64,000 bases of DNA from Chitinophagaceae bacterium PMP191F (GTDB lineage: Bacteria; Bacteroidota; Bacteroidia; Chitinophagales; Chitinophagaceae): contig LGYU01000016.1 in NCBI GenBank assembly GCA_001302245.1, forward strand, positions 1 to 64,000, written 5' to 3'. Under the pieces are notes generated by a model, which was given only the letters and a program-made list of their open reading frames with translations, had not been told where the DNA came from and did no database searches. Positions within the stretch are counted from its first letter, which is position 1. Every line of letters begins with the position of its first letter. Both the position numbers and the translations under genes were made by a program. Below, piece after piece: positions 53,655-63,773 of the stretch.

Positions 53655-54410
53655 ATGGCAAGAAACGATTTAAAAGAGAAAGTAGTCCTGATAGCAGGAG
53701 GTGCGAAAAACTTAGGGGGTTTGTTAAGCCGTAATTTTGCAGCTAAAGGTGCCAAAGTAGTTATTCACTACAATAGCGATAGTACTAAAGCAGATGCAGA
53801 AAAGACACTGGCAGATATTGTCAATGCCGGTGGAACAGCTTTTATATTTCAGGCAGACCTGACTGATGTAAAGAATATCAGCAAACTTTTTGATGCGGCA
53901 ATTGAAAAGTTCGGTGGCATCGACATTGCCATCAATACAGTAGGTAAAGTGCTGAAAAAACCTTTTACAGAAACCACAGAAGCAGAGTATGACAGTATGA
54001 GTGATATCAACTCCAAAGTGGCCTATTTCTTTATCCAGGAAGCAGGTAAGAAATTAAATAACAATGGAAAGATCAACACCATTGTAACGTCTCTGCTTGC
54101 CGCCTTTACCGGTTACTACTCTACTTATGCAGGTGCAAAAGCTCCGGTAGAACACTTTACCAGGGCAGCTTCTAAAGAATTTGGTTCACGCGGTATTTCT
54201 GTAACTGCAGTTGCACCCGGCCCGATGGATACACCTTTCTTTTACGGCCAGGAAAGTGCCGATGCTGTTGCCTATCACAAATCAGCTTCTGACCTGGGTG
54301 GCTTAACTGACATCAAAGACATCGCCCCGCTTGTAGAATTCCTGGTAACGGATGGCTGGTGGGTTACGGGTCAAACCATCTTCGCCAATGGTGGTTACAC
54401 CACAAGATAG
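53655..54410 (+). CDS. Short-chain dehydrogenase/reductase
   Basis: 251 residues. Cofactor motif IAGGAKNLGGLLSR (about 12-25), YNSDST after the second strand suggesting NADP preference, DIAINTVGK, then the catalytic region with Ser in VTSLLAAF and Tyr-x3-Lys in TYAGAK, and ATG 53655 preceded by an A-rich leader. It reduces or oxidises an unknown substrate. Likely regulated by the AraC-type gene just upstream. A perfect terminator follows. Confidence 0.92.
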   Translation: MARNDLKEKVVLIAGGAKNLGGLLSRNFAAKGAKVVIHYNSDSTKADAEKTLADIVNAGGTAFIFQADLTDVKNISKLFDAAIEKFGGIDIAINTVGKVLKKPFTETTEAEYDSMSDINSKVAYFFIQEAGKKLNNNGKINTIVTSLLAAFTGYYSTYAGAKAPVEHFTRAASKEFGSRGISVTAVAPGPMDTPFFYGQESADAVAYHKSASDLGGLTDIKDIAPLVEFLVTDGWWVTGQTIFANGGYTTR

Positions 54411-54420
54411 TTTTTATGCA

Positions 54421-54456
54421 AAACAGACAATTGAGACTTCTCAATTGTCTGTTTTT
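54421..54456 (+). terminator. Terminator after the SDR gene
   Basis: AAACAGACAATTGAG pairs perfectly with CTCAATTGTCTGTTT around a four-base loop, followed by further T residues; 11 bases after the stop codon. Confidence 0.85.
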
Positions 54457-54672
54457 TCTTATGATGTCTGGCTAAAGACATATTCTTAATTCTATTCTTG
54501 CTGAAGCTATCCTTTTAAAAGATCACGGCAATAACTCCGCTTCCAGGGGCATCATTCCCCAATGTCATACCAGCATATATGCAGGGAAATATTATGGTGC
54601 CGGTTGTGGCTTCGGGCAGGGTTACAGCCGTCCTGTAAACTGTCTCCCTTTTTTAGGAATGGTCTGTATTTT

Positions 54673-54711
54673 TATAAAATAAAGCCGCCCGGAGAGCAGC
54701 TTTATTTTATA
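54673..54711. terminator. AT-rich bidirectional hairpin
   Basis: TATAAAATAAAGC pairs with GCTTTATTTTATA around a 13-base loop. It lies 76 bases beyond the stop codon of the minus-strand gene at 54787 and probably ends that transcript. Confidence 0.55.
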
Positions 54712-54786
54712 TAAGGTGACAGATAGTTATCAGCAATGGTCCTAAAATTAATACAGATCTGTAATCGGCTCTTCTGTTGTGCAAGG

Positions 54787-55380
54787 CTATTCCATATTGG
54801 CCTTTAGCATTATTTCAATAAGATCCTTATCCAGATCTAACCAGTACCTGAGTTTTGTATCAATCAATTGCTGTACGGCAACATTATCTTTATAAAACTC
54901 CTTCAACTGGCTTCTGAATTTATTGTTTAAAATATTTCTCAAAAACAGGTAGACGTTATCAGATTTTTCAAATGTGTAGTACACCTGTTTTGATGACACA
55001 GACACTCCTCCTGTAGTTTGAATACCGTATACGTAAAGACTCGATCTGGCGCCAATATATAATGGAGACAGAAATTTCTTTGACCCGTCTTTTACAGGTT
55101 TTGATGCAAAAAAATACTGGTGACCATTGTATGAAAACCCATACCCCTTTATATCTTCAGGCAGAAACTTTATTAAGCCCTTTAAACTGTCCGTCACCTC
55201 AACCTTCTCAGTAAAATCATTGGTAAGCTGACCAGCCATGCCTTTTTTGATCCTGATCTGTGAAGTGATAGTATCGTTATCCAGGGAAATATAATATCCC
55301 GGCAACGAGGATTGTGCATTGGCATAGTATGCAGCGCACATAAAAACCAAGCTCCAGAATACATGTTTCATTTGATTCAT
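54787..55380 (-). CDS. Exported protein, unknown function
   Basis: 197 residues from ATG 55380; the ATG at 55371 is an equal candidate. Longer frame upstream is not signal-peptide-like. Signal peptide MKHVFWSLVFMCAAYYANAQ. The rest (SLPGYYISLDNDTITSQIRI, GYGFSYNGHQYFFAS, LYVYGIQTTGGVSVSSKQVYY, then a helical C-terminus ending DLIEIMLKANME) has the look of the small secreted Bacteroidota proteins often found near TonB receptors, but I recognise no named family. Single gene. Confidence 0.78.
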   Translation of the reverse strand: MNQMKHVFWSLVFMCAAYYANAQSSLPGYYISLDNDTITSQIRIKKGMAGQLTNDFTEKVEVTDSLKGLIKFLPEDIKGYGFSYNGHQYFFASKPVKDGSKKFLSPLYIGARSSLYVYGIQTTGGVSVSSKQVYYTFEKSDNVYLFLRNILNNKFRSQLKEFYKDNVAVQQLIDTKLRYWLDLDKDLIEIMLKANME

Positions 55381-55727
55381 ATCAATACTTATTTTATTTC
55401 CGGAAACCACGTATCCGTATTGACAATAGTGGATTTCCGGAAAGTTCCGCAAGGTAATTTAATAAATATATAAGTGTAAAGAGCCGCCATTATTAAATCA
55501 TTATTGAACGCCATTTTCAGCCTTATAAAGGCTTTTATAAGATGCTTTCGGAACCTGAATCATTGTTTTCCCATCCCGGAAGCTACCTGTCTGCCTCTTT
55601 AGTGCTACCGTCAAACCTGTTAAAAATCTACAAAACAAGTAGACTGCCATATTTCATATCCCTTTCGTTATTATATTAGCCCGCTAGTATTAAATTTTGT
55701 TTCTTTGTTCACAGAATAGCACTCATC
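55381..55727. other. Divergent intergenic region, nothing distinct
   Basis: 347 bases between the exported protein gene and the second ECF sigma gene. No hairpin, repeat or coding sense was recognised. T-rich words near 55700 resemble a -7 element but do not match the consensus. Confidence 0.35.
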
Positions 55728-56330
55728 TTGATAGTCGGCCCTCCAGATAATGAAAACCAACTGCTCACCCAACTCTCATCCGGAGACATGGATGCTTTTG
55801 CCTTATTGTACCGGCACTATCAACCCAGGCTGCAGCAACGTCTTCTCCCCTTTTGTCCGGCCAACGAAATAGAAAACATCATCCAGGAAGTGTTTCTTAA
55901 AGTATGGATCAAAAGAAGCATTCTACTACAGGTAAATTCTTTTGAAGGACTGCTGGTAAAGATGGCAAAAAACCTGGTAGTGGATGCGAAACGTAAAACA
56001 ACGGCTTCTGATAAAAGAGAAGAGATCGTAGCATCGGGCATCACTACAACAATTGATTACCGGCACCTGGAATATAAAGAGCTGTATGCCGCTGCCATGA
56101 AGGTCATTGACCGGCTTCCGCCACGGCAGCGAAAGATCTATACCCTGAGAGTTATAGAAGAATATTCCCTGGATGAAATTGTTACAGCCACCGGGCTTTC
56201 AAAAGCTGTAGTGGTAAAACAATTGTACCTGGCCTCCAAAGCAGTGCGGGCAGAGGTAAAACAGATGCCCTTATTGTCAATATTACTGGTGGCCGGCACC
56301 GGTTACCTGCTTGCTCCAGCATCTGTCTGA
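55728..56330 (+). CDS. ECF RNA polymerase sigma factor (FecI-like)
   Basis: 200 residues from TTG 55728; no ATG gives a full region 2. Region 2 is at about 24-90 (ALLYRHYQPRLQQRLLPFCP, IIQEVFLKVWIKR), region 4 at about 120-175 (LPPRQRKIYTLRVIEEYSLDE, then VTATGLSKAVVVKQL). The C-terminus ends in an unusual hydrophobic stretch (LLSILLVAGTGYLLAPASV). First gene of a complete surface-signalling cluster with FecR, SusC, SusD and TlpA. Confidence 0.93.
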   Translation: MIVGPPDNENQLLTQLSSGDMDAFALLYRHYQPRLQQRLLPFCPANEIENIIQEVFLKVWIKRSILLQVNSFEGLLVKMAKNLVVDAKRKTTASDKREEIVASGITTTIDYRHLEYKELYAAAMKVIDRLPPRQRKIYTLRVIEEYSLDEIVTATGLSKAVVVKQLYLASKAVRAEVKQMPLLSILLVAGTGYLLAPASV

Positions 56331-56395
56331 AAAAAACAGGAAAAAACGTCCACAATCTTTCTTTGGCTACGGCTATTAGGTTATAAGGCGTAGAT

Positions 56396-57571
56396 ATGCA
56401 TTATAATGAGCTGTTGCAAAAAATGGCCGGCAATACAATTTCTGAAACAGAAAAAGAACAATTGTATGCCTGGCTCAGAGAACTTTCCCCGGAAGAATAT
56501 GCCCGTGTATTTGATGAATACCAGGCATTGATCTCCTATGAAACATTGCCTCCTTTTCAACCCGATTGGTTACAGCGCACCAGTCAACGCATCCGGCAGG
56601 AAGAAGAAGCAATGCAGTTCATCTACCGCAAAACACGGCTGCGTACACTCTACACCCGTTTGTCGGCAGCAGCAGTGATCACCCTGGCAGCAGTATGCTG
56701 GTGGATCTATTACTCCGCTTCCCCGCAAAAAGGATTGCCGCAACAGCCGCAAACCGCATTAATTTTACCTGGTACCGATGGTGCTATCCTTACTCTTTCA
56801 GACGGAAGACGTATTGTGCTCGACAGCCTGGGCAACGGACAGGTAGCTGCAGAAAAAGGAACGCAGATCATATTACAGGATAACAGTCTCAATTACACAG
56901 CCACCACCACTACAGATGGCTCCGCCGCATTCAATACAGTGACCACCCCCAAAGGCAGACAGTTCCGGCTGGTATTGGCAGACGGATCGCGTGTATGGCT
57001 CAATGCCGCCAGCACGATCCGCTTTCCTGCTGCATTTACAGACACAGAAAGAAGAATACAATTGTCCGGAGAAGCCTACCTGGAAGTAGCTCATTCAAAA
57101 GAAAAATCTTTCATTGTAGAAACTGATGAAAGAGCAGACGTACGTGTGATGGGCACCAGTTTCAATATACAGGCATATACCGGCGAGGAAGCGTTTGCGA
57201 TTACGCTATTGCAGGGAAAAGTAAAAGTAGCCGGTCATGCACTGTACGGCAACACATCTGTAACACTGCAGCCCGGACAACAGGCTGTACATGCACAGGG
57301 CAAGCTATTGGTACAACAGGCAGATACAGAGCAGGTGCTGGCGTGGAAAAACGGGCTGTTCAATTTTGAAAATGCAGGTGTAAAGGAAGTGATGCAGCAA
57401 TTGGAACGCTGGTATAATGTAGAAGTAAGCTATCCGAAGGGTGTTCCCAATCTTCATTTCATGGGATATATGAGAAGAGATCTGTCACTGCAGGAAGTAT
57501 TGAAAGGATTACAGGATGCAGATCTGCACGTTAACATTGAAGAAGGGCGCAAACTGGTAGTGCAGCCCTGA
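56396..57571 (+). CDS. FecR-family anti-sigma factor
   Basis: 391 residues. Sigma-binding N-terminus about 1-75, membrane segment about 87-106 (LSAAAVITLAAVCWWIYYSA), FecR domain about 180-275 (TPKGRQFRLVLADGSRVWLN, AASTIRFPAAF, GEAYLEVAHSKEKSFIVET), and C-terminal DUF4974 domain about 320-391 (LFNFENAGVKEVMQQLERWY, FMGYMRRDLSLQEVLKGLQD). It holds the sigma factor at the inner membrane and talks to the SusC receptor through its periplasmic end. Follows the sigma gene by 65 bases. Confidence 0.95.
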   Translation: MHYNELLQKMAGNTISETEKEQLYAWLRELSPEEYARVFDEYQALISYETLPPFQPDWLQRTSQRIRQEEEAMQFIYRKTRLRTLYTRLSAAAVITLAAVCWWIYYSASPQKGLPQQPQTALILPGTDGAILTLSDGRRIVLDSLGNGQVAAEKGTQIILQDNSLNYTATTTTDGSAAFNTVTTPKGRQFRLVLADGSRVWLNAASTIRFPAAFTDTERRIQLSGEAYLEVAHSKEKSFIVETDERADVRVMGTSFNIQAYTGEEAFAITLLQGKVKVAGHALYGNTSVTLQPGQQAVHAQGKLLVQQADTEQVLAWKNGLFNFENAGVKEVMQQLERWYNVEVSYPKGVPNLHFMGYMRRDLSLQEVLKGLQDADLHVNIEEGRKLVVQP

Positions 57572-57698
57572 TCAATATACGGCTTCCTGAAAGGTTAGTA
57601 ATAGAAACCGGAAGTGTTGGTACCACTTCCGGCAGTTGTTGGCTAAACCTGAAAGATTGCCACTGTCAACAAGTTTCAAGAACCAAACACTGCAATGT

Positions 57699-60600
57699 AT
57701 GCAAAAAACTGCGAATTGCAGCTGTAACGGCACTCCTGTGTTCAACAGGAAGCGCCTCCGGCTGCCTTCTCCAATGAAGTTGATTATGAGATTAATGACT
57801 TTGTTTCTGCTCACTTTGTGCCTGCATGTATCTGCCCGTACTTTTTCACAGGACATTACACTGTCAGGCAATCACCTTCCGTTGAAAACCGTATTCGACG
57901 TTATCAAAAAACAAACGGGATACGTGGTCTTTGGCAATCGTGATCTGTTACAGTCTGCACACTCCGTATCGGTTTCAGTGCAACACATGCCGCTGGAATC
58001 ATTTCTCAACCTGGTCTTTAAAGATCAGCCGTTGCAATATCGTATTTCAGGTCAAACGATCCTGCTTTCCCGTAAAGCAACGCCTATCGAAGAAACAGCT
58101 CCCGGTAAAAATGAACTATCGCAAACAGGAGAACTGAAGGGAAAAATAACAGACAGCACCGGCGCTCCGTTGCCCGGGATTTCAGTGGCTGTAAAAGGTT
58201 CCAGCATAATTACCGTAACTGCTGAAGACGGTTCTTTTACTTTGAAGAACCTGCCCGCTTCGGCCACACTTATAATAACAGGTGTGAACATACAGGCCAT
58301 GGAGGTTTCCGTAAATGGCAAACAGATCATTGTAATAACAGCAACAATAAAGACCAATCATCTACAGACAGTTGAAATTGTAAGTACCGGCTACCAGGCT
58401 CTTCCGCGCGAAAGAAGCACCGGTGCCTTTGGTAAACCGGATATGGACATTGTTCACAACCGGTCTACCGGTATGAATATTTTACAACGGCTGGATGGCC
58501 TGGTACCAGGCCTGGTGATCAACAACTCACCTGCTGCTGCATCCAATCCTGTACTGGTAAGGGGGCTTACATCCATCAATGGCAGCAGAACGCCACTTTT
58601 TGTAGTAGATGGTGTACCGCTGGAAGATATATCTTCTATAAATCCACAGGATGTGGCAGATATTACAGTGTTGAAAGATGCTGCTGCTGCTTCCATATGG
58701 GGATCACGTGCCTCTAATGGTGTCATTGTTATTCAAACCAAACGTGGCAACACCGATGAAAAACTGAGCGTAGAGTATGATGGCTTCTATAGTTTCCAGG
58801 GCCGTGGTAACCTGGACTATATGCCGGTACTGAACAGCAGGCAGTTTATACAGGGAGCCAAAGACATATTTGATCCGGTTACGAATCCCTGGGGTACCGT
58901 TTCATCTTTCACCAATATTTTCGGGGGCTCCAAAGGTGTACCACCACACGAACAGATCCTGTACAATAAAGCCAGGGGATTAATATCTGCACAGCAGGCT
59001 GAAGCCAGCCTTGACAGTCTGGGCGCTATCAGCAACAGGCAGCAGATCCGCGATATCTGGTATCGCCCCGCTTCCCTGATGAATCATTCCGTTTCAGTAA
59101 AAGGTGGTAGTAAAAATTATGCATTCTATGGTTCAGCAGCATATACCAGCACAGTAAGCAACCAACCTGGCGAAGGCAACAATATGTTTAAGCTCAATGT
59201 TCGCCAGGATATCAAATTAGGAAAGTCTTCAGGAATTTTCCTGGTAACAGATCTTACCAACCAGTTACGTTCAGCCAAAAGAAACCTCACCATTAACAAC
59301 CGTTTCTATCCATACCAACTGTTCAAAGACCAGGCCGGCAATAGCATTGACATGCCTTATATGCAATACCTGTCAGACTCCACACGAATGGCCTATACCG
59401 GCAAAAGCGGCATTGACCTCAATTATAATCCTATCAATGAGTTCGATTATGGTTATACAAGATCTGATGCATTGCTGGCAAGAATTACAGGAGGCATTAA
59501 TCTTACCCTGGCAAAAGGGTTGAAATTTGAAGGCACCTACGGACTATGGAAAGGCGCTTCAAACCGCACCTCGTATGATGACACCAAATCATATAGTGTA
59601 AGATCAGAAGTTGCACAATTCACGGTACCTGCAACCACTACCGGCGGAACACCTACTTATTACCTGCCGGCAAAAGGCGGCAGATACGCAGTAGCAGACA
59701 CGTCTACACGCAACTGGACTATAAGAAACCAGCTTACCTACAACAACTCCTGGAATAACCAGCGTCACCAGTTATCACTACTGACAGGCCAGGAAGCGCA
59801 GGAACTGCTGCTTACTTCCCGGTTCTCGCAGGTATGGGGATATAATGAGCTGCTGAAGACCTATACCAATATCAACTATGCAAAACTTTCAGATACTGGT
59901 ATTGTAAATGCAGTGATGCTGAATAATACCGGCAAAAGTCTTCTGACCTCTGTTCCCTTCAGAGATACAGAAAGAAGAACACGTTTCACTTCGTATTATG
60001 CCAATGCATCATATACCTACCTCCGCAAATACACTGTTAGCGGTAGCTGGCGTATTGACGAATCAAATCTTTTTGGCAAAGACAAATCTGCGCAAAACAG
60101 ACCTATATGGAGCGCCGGCGCAAAATGGTTGCTCAGTGAAGAAAACTTTATGCAACCTGTTGGATGGCTTAACAGGCTTGCACTTCGCACCACCTATGGC
60201 ATTACCGGCAACAGCCCCAATCCCGGTTCCGCAGCTTCTTACGACATCCTTACTCCCAATAACCAGATAACAGGTACAGAAGGTACAGGATTGGTAATCT
60301 CTACTCCTGCCAACAGGGCGCTGACCTGGGAAAGCACCCGCACCATCAACCTGGGTATTGATTTTTCTGTACTCAATAACCGCATCAATGCCAGCATTGA
60401 TCTGTATCACAAAAAAACAGAAAATCTTATAGGCAGGGTTAACACCAATGTATTCTCCGGCTATGCACAGATCACCGGCAACCTGGGTGATATGGTGAAC
60501 AAGGGGGTGGAACTTTCATTGAATACGCGCAACCTTATAAGCACAAACCTTGACTGGAGCACACTATTTACACTTTCGTACAACAACAATAAGATCACTA

Positions 60601-61358
60601 AGCTGAACCTGGCAACACCCATTACCACAGCAGCCGGTAAAACAGATGCCAATTACCTTGCCGGTTATGCAGCCTACGCATTGTTTGCATATCGTTACGG
60701 TGGCCTGGATAAAGACGGCAATCCGCTGGTGCAGCTTAATGACAACTCTACTTCCAAAGCTAAAAATGCAGCAACCACGAACGATATACTGTACATGGGC
60801 ACTGCACAACCGGTATGGAACGGAGGCGTCAGCAACAGCATACGTTACAAGTCCTTTACCCTGGATATAAACATCGTATACAACTTTGGCAATAAAATGC
60901 GCCGCGATGTAAACAGCCTCTACACCGGCAGAGGATTGGTACATGCTGCCGGCAACTTTACCAGCGGCAATATCAATGCTGAATTTGCCAACAGGTGGAA
61001 ACAAGCGGGCGATGAAGCGTTTACCAATATCCCCGGCTGGGTTCCTACAGCAGCTTTAGCAGCTCAGCGTGATGTAACGTACTATACAATGGGCAACGTA
61101 AATGTGCTGAATGCCGCCTTTATTAAAATGCGTGATGTGACACTCGCCTGGCATATCCCCACTCCTTTATTGCAGCGGGTAAAAGCCAAAGCAATGAGCA
61201 TCCGCGTACAGATCAACAATGTGATGTTATGGAAAGCCAATCATTATGGTATTGATCCGGAGTTCCACAATGGCATTGGTAACTCTACAGAAGGTGGTAT
61301 ACGTTCTATTCCTTTTAACCAGAACGGATTTACCATTGGCGCTCATGTATCCATTTAA
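57699..61358 (+). CDS. SusC/RagA-family TonB receptor with STN signalling domain
   Basis: 1219 residues from ATG 57699; ATG 57774 (shorter, still with a full signal peptide LIMRLMTLFLLTLCLHVSA) is an equal candidate, as receptors of this type often have a long N-terminal extension. An STN domain (about residues 50-125) sits before the carboxypeptidase-like regulatory domain (about 145-230), the plug (LVRGLTSINGSRTPLFVVDG, then AAASIWGSRASNGVIVIQTK) and the barrel. The STN domain lets the receptor signal to FecR. With the following SusD it would import an oligosaccharide or peptide. Confidence 0.95.
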   Translation: MQKTANCSCNGTPVFNRKRLRLPSPMKLIMRLMTLFLLTLCLHVSARTFSQDITLSGNHLPLKTVFDVIKKQTGYVVFGNRDLLQSAHSVSVSVQHMPLESFLNLVFKDQPLQYRISGQTILLSRKATPIEETAPGKNELSQTGELKGKITDSTGAPLPGISVAVKGSSIITVTAEDGSFTLKNLPASATLIITGVNIQAMEVSVNGKQIIVITATIKTNHLQTVEIVSTGYQALPRERSTGAFGKPDMDIVHNRSTGMNILQRLDGLVPGLVINNSPAAASNPVLVRGLTSINGSRTPLFVVDGVPLEDISSINPQDVADITVLKDAAAASIWGSRASNGVIVIQTKRGNTDEKLSVEYDGFYSFQGRGNLDYMPVLNSRQFIQGAKDIFDPVTNPWGTVSSFTNIFGGSKGVPPHEQILYNKARGLISAQQAEASLDSLGAISNRQQIRDIWYRPASLMNHSVSVKGGSKNYAFYGSAAYTSTVSNQPGEGNNMFKLNVRQDIKLGKSSGIFLVTDLTNQLRSAKRNLTINNRFYPYQLFKDQAGNSIDMPYMQYLSDSTRMAYTGKSGIDLNYNPINEFDYGYTRSDALLARITGGINLTLAKGLKFEGTYGLWKGASNRTSYDDTKSYSVRSEVAQFTVPATTTGGTPTYYLPAKGGRYAVADTSTRNWTIRNQLTYNNSWNNQRHQLSLLTGQEAQELLLTSRFSQVWGYNELLKTYTNINYAKLSDTGIVNAVMLNNTGKSLLTSVPFRDTERRTRFTSYYANASYTYLRKYTVSGSWRIDESNLFGKDKSAQNRPIWSAGAKWLLSEENFMQPVGWLNRLALRTTYGITGNSPNPGSAASYDILTPNNQITGTEGTGLVISTPANRALTWESTRTINLGIDFSVLNNRINASIDLYHKKTENLIGRVNTNVFSGYAQITGNLGDMVNKGVELSLNTRNLISTNLDWSTLFTLSYNNNKITKLNLATPITTAAGKTDANYLAGYAAYALFAYRYGGLDKDGNPLVQLNDNSTSKAKNAATTNDILYMGTAQPVWNGGVSNSIRYKSFTLDINIVYNFGNKMRRDVNSLYTGRGLVHAAGNFTSGNINAEFANRWKQAGDEAFTNIPGWVPTAALAAQRDVTYYTMGNVNVLNAAFIKMRDVTLAWHIPTPLLQRVKAKAMSIRVQINNVMLWKANHYGIDPEFHNGIGNSTEGGIRSIPFNQNGFTIGAHVSI

Positions 61359-61368
61359 AACAAACAGT

Positions 61369-62808
61369 ATGAAAACCTATTCAGCTTATCTATATATCAT
61401 TACTGCAGGCATGGTAGCGTTGAGCTCTTCCTGCAAAAAAAGTTTCCTGGAAGTGGTACCTAAAGGTTCAGTGATTGCCAGTACCACAGACGATTATGGC
61501 AGGTTGCTAACCAACGCCACGCTGCTCAACGTTACAGCCAATCCGCAGGTAATGCTGGCAGATGATGTAATTGCTATCAAATCATTTTTTGATGCCGCCA
61601 CTACCCGTGAACAAAGGCTTTTCCGATGGGATGATGAAGTATATGAACCAGAGGAAAGCGCACCTGAACTGGATGGCCTGATGACCAATATCTATCTCTA
61701 CAATAAGATCATCAACGAGGTGATGAGTGCTGACGGGCCTGAAACACAGAAAAAAAACCTGCGTGCCGAAGCCCTGACCGGCCGTGCCTGGACATTGTTC
61801 CATCTTATCAATTACTATGCAAAGCCTTACAATCCTGCTACAGCAGCGAAAGATCCCGGGTTTCCACTAGTCAATTCAGCAGACGTAACGGTGACCAATT
61901 TTACCCGTGCATCTGTACAGGAAGTGTACAACCAGATTGTCAGCGATCTTCAGACTGCCATTCCGGATCTGCCTGAAAAACTCACTGCACGGCTTCGCAT
62001 GTCACGCGCGCTGGGCAGGGCCCTGCTGGGTAAAGTGTATGTATTTATGCAACAATATGATAAAGCGCTGCCACTCTTCAATGATGCATTTACAGACCTC
62101 AGCCAGTCTGTACTTCCGGTAAGGTTGTACAACTACAACCAGACTTTTGCTACCGGCGGTGCTTTTCTGCCCATTGCAGCGCTGGGTGGTCCTACCCTGC
62201 CTACACATGCTACGTATGAAGAGAATTTTTTCAGCAGGCAGTTCTCCAATACCTACGCATATTTTATCAACATCTTCGTAATGTCTCCATCCGTATCAAT
62301 ATTGTTCAAACCCAGCGACCTGAGGTTAAAGTTCTATACCAACAAAGCTTACCCTTCAGGCGCTATTCCTCCCAATACTTACAGAAGGATTGGCCCATTG
62401 CTTACCCAGGTTGGTTTTGTACTACCCGATCTATACCTGCTCAGAGCTGAATGCTATGCCCGTGGCGGAGAATTGACCAAAGCTACAGACGACCTGCTGA
62501 CCCTGAGAAAAAACAGGATGCCGGATACAGACGCTGCCATTCCTGCAGATACTGCTGCAGACAAAATAAAACTGGTATCTTTTATTATGGAAGAACGTCA
62601 GCGTGAATTTGCAGTACAGGGTTATCGATGGTTTGATATGAGACGCCTTTCCGTAGATCCATTGCTGACCGGTCTGCAGTTTACGCATAAACTGATGGCG
62701 GCAGATGGTACCCTGTCAGCAACCTATGCATTGAAAACAGAACGTTTTGTTCTGCGTTTCCCACCAAAAGTAATGGTACAGAATCCCGGAATGAATAACA
62801 ATCCCTAA
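61369..62808 (+). CDS. SusD/RagB-family outer membrane lipoprotein
   Basis: 479 residues from ATG 61369. Lipoprotein signal with lipobox Cys in VALSSSCKKSFL (Cys about 22). Typical SusD features: FLEVVPKGSVIAST at the N-terminus, ALTGRAWTLFHLINYYAKPY with the TPR-type helix, and the C-terminal ERQREFAVQGYRWFDMRRL. It caps the SusC barrel and captures the nutrient on the cell surface. Directly follows the SusC gene (10 bases). Confidence 0.95.
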   Translation: MKTYSAYLYIITAGMVALSSSCKKSFLEVVPKGSVIASTTDDYGRLLTNATLLNVTANPQVMLADDVIAIKSFFDAATTREQRLFRWDDEVYEPEESAPELDGLMTNIYLYNKIINEVMSADGPETQKKNLRAEALTGRAWTLFHLINYYAKPYNPATAAKDPGFPLVNSADVTVTNFTRASVQEVYNQIVSDLQTAIPDLPEKLTARLRMSRALGRALLGKVYVFMQQYDKALPLFNDAFTDLSQSVLPVRLYNYNQTFATGGAFLPIAALGGPTLPTHATYEENFFSRQFSNTYAYFINIFVMSPSVSILFKPSDLRLKFYTNKAYPSGAIPPNTYRRIGPLLTQVGFVLPDLYLLRAECYARGGELTKATDDLLTLRKNRMPDTDAAIPADTAADKIKLVSFIMEERQREFAVQGYRWFDMRRLSVDPLLTGLQFTHKLMAADGTLSATYALKTERFVLRFPPKVMVQNPGMNNNP

Positions 62809-62821
62809 AAACAAGTACATC

Positions 62822-63649
62822 ATGAAAAAGAATAAAACAATCATCATAGCAGTATTGGCTATCCTGTTTAACCAATACACTTTTGCCCAACAGACACCTG
62901 AAGAAAAAATGCAGGCAGCACTGCAACCACTGCAGCAGGCATTAAAACCGTTGAACGACCAGGCCAAAGCATTTTATCTTTTAAAAGATACAGCATCAAT
63001 GAATAAACTGATGCCTGAAATGACAATACTGTACAAAAAGATAGACAGTATCGAAAACGGTTTTATAAAACAATACCCTGATGCAGAAGAAAGCCTGAAC
63101 ATTGTTGTAAGGCGCGGCAGAAGTACAATGGGATTAATCGCAGAACCTTTATTTCTTAGCTTAAGCGACCGTTTGCGCAAATCTGAAAAAGGGGAACAAT
63201 TGCAGTCACGTTTTGATGCACTGCGCAAAACAAGAGTAGGTGAAAGAGCAATTCCGTTTTCACAGCCGGATGAAAAAGGCAACATCGTATCTCTTGATCA
63301 ATACAGGGGCAAATATGTACTGCTGGATTTCTGGGCCAGCTGGTGTCAGCCATGCAGAGCCGAAAACCCTGCGCTGCTGGCCGCCTACAAAAAATATAAA
63401 GAAAAGAATTTTGAGATCCTTTCCATTTCCCTCGATACAAAAAAAGAGGACTGGTTACGTGCGCTACGGGAAGATGGCATGCCCTGGACACAATTGTTTG
63501 ATGGAAAAGGCCCCAAAAGTAATACCGTATTAATGTATGGAGTTACCAGTATCCCCCGCAACTTCCTGGTCAATCCCTCAGGCGTTATTGTAGCCGCCGA
63601 TCTGCGCGGTGATGCACTTGAAACAAAACTGTCTGAACTATTAAAGTAG
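62822..63649 (+). CDS. TlpA-like periplasmic thioredoxin
   Basis: 275 residues. Signal peptide about 1-22 (IIIAVLAILFNQYTFAQ). A helical region (about 25-135) is followed by a thioredoxin-like TlpA domain (about 138-275) with the active site WCQPC (174-178), the cis-proline in TSIPRNFLVNP and GKYVLLDFWASW. It would reduce periplasmic disulfides. It closes the sigma-FecR-SusC-SusD operon, 13 bases after SusD, a common place for such genes in Chitinophagaceae. A terminator follows. Confidence 0.92.
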   Translation: MKKNKTIIIAVLAILFNQYTFAQQTPEEKMQAALQPLQQALKPLNDQAKAFYLLKDTASMNKLMPEMTILYKKIDSIENGFIKQYPDAEESLNIVVRRGRSTMGLIAEPLFLSLSDRLRKSEKGEQLQSRFDALRKTRVGERAIPFSQPDEKGNIVSLDQYRGKYVLLDFWASWCQPCRAENPALLAAYKKYKEKNFEILSISLDTKKEDWLRALREDGMPWTQLFDGKGPKSNTVLMYGVTSIPRNFLVNPSGVIVAADLRGDALETKLSELLK

Positions 63650-63678
63650 TAAAAGGGAAAAGAGGCCATGAAACCAAG

Positions 63679-63710
63679 CAGGCCCGCCGGTTGGCGGGCC
63701 TGTATTTTTT
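63679..63710 (+). terminator. Terminator of the SusCD operon
   Basis: CAGGCCCGCC pairs perfectly with GGCGGGCCTG around GGTT and is followed by TATTTTTT, 29 bases after the TlpA stop codon. Confidence 0.85.
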
Positions 63711-63773
63711 ATACTATACCGTTCCCCATCAGGCTCTTATTTAAAAAACCTGATATATTCCCTGATTAATATT

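Larger units (their letters stand above)
54411..54786. other. Intergenic region with two hairpins and a coding-like remnant
   Basis: 376 bases. It holds the terminator at 54421-54456, the hairpin at 54673-54711, and a minus-strand stretch of about 42 codons (54515-54645: TAVTLPEATTGTIIFPCIYA, GMTLGNDAPGSGVIAVIF, stop) that has protein-like composition but no start codon, perhaps the end of a lost exported protein. Confidence 0.4.
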
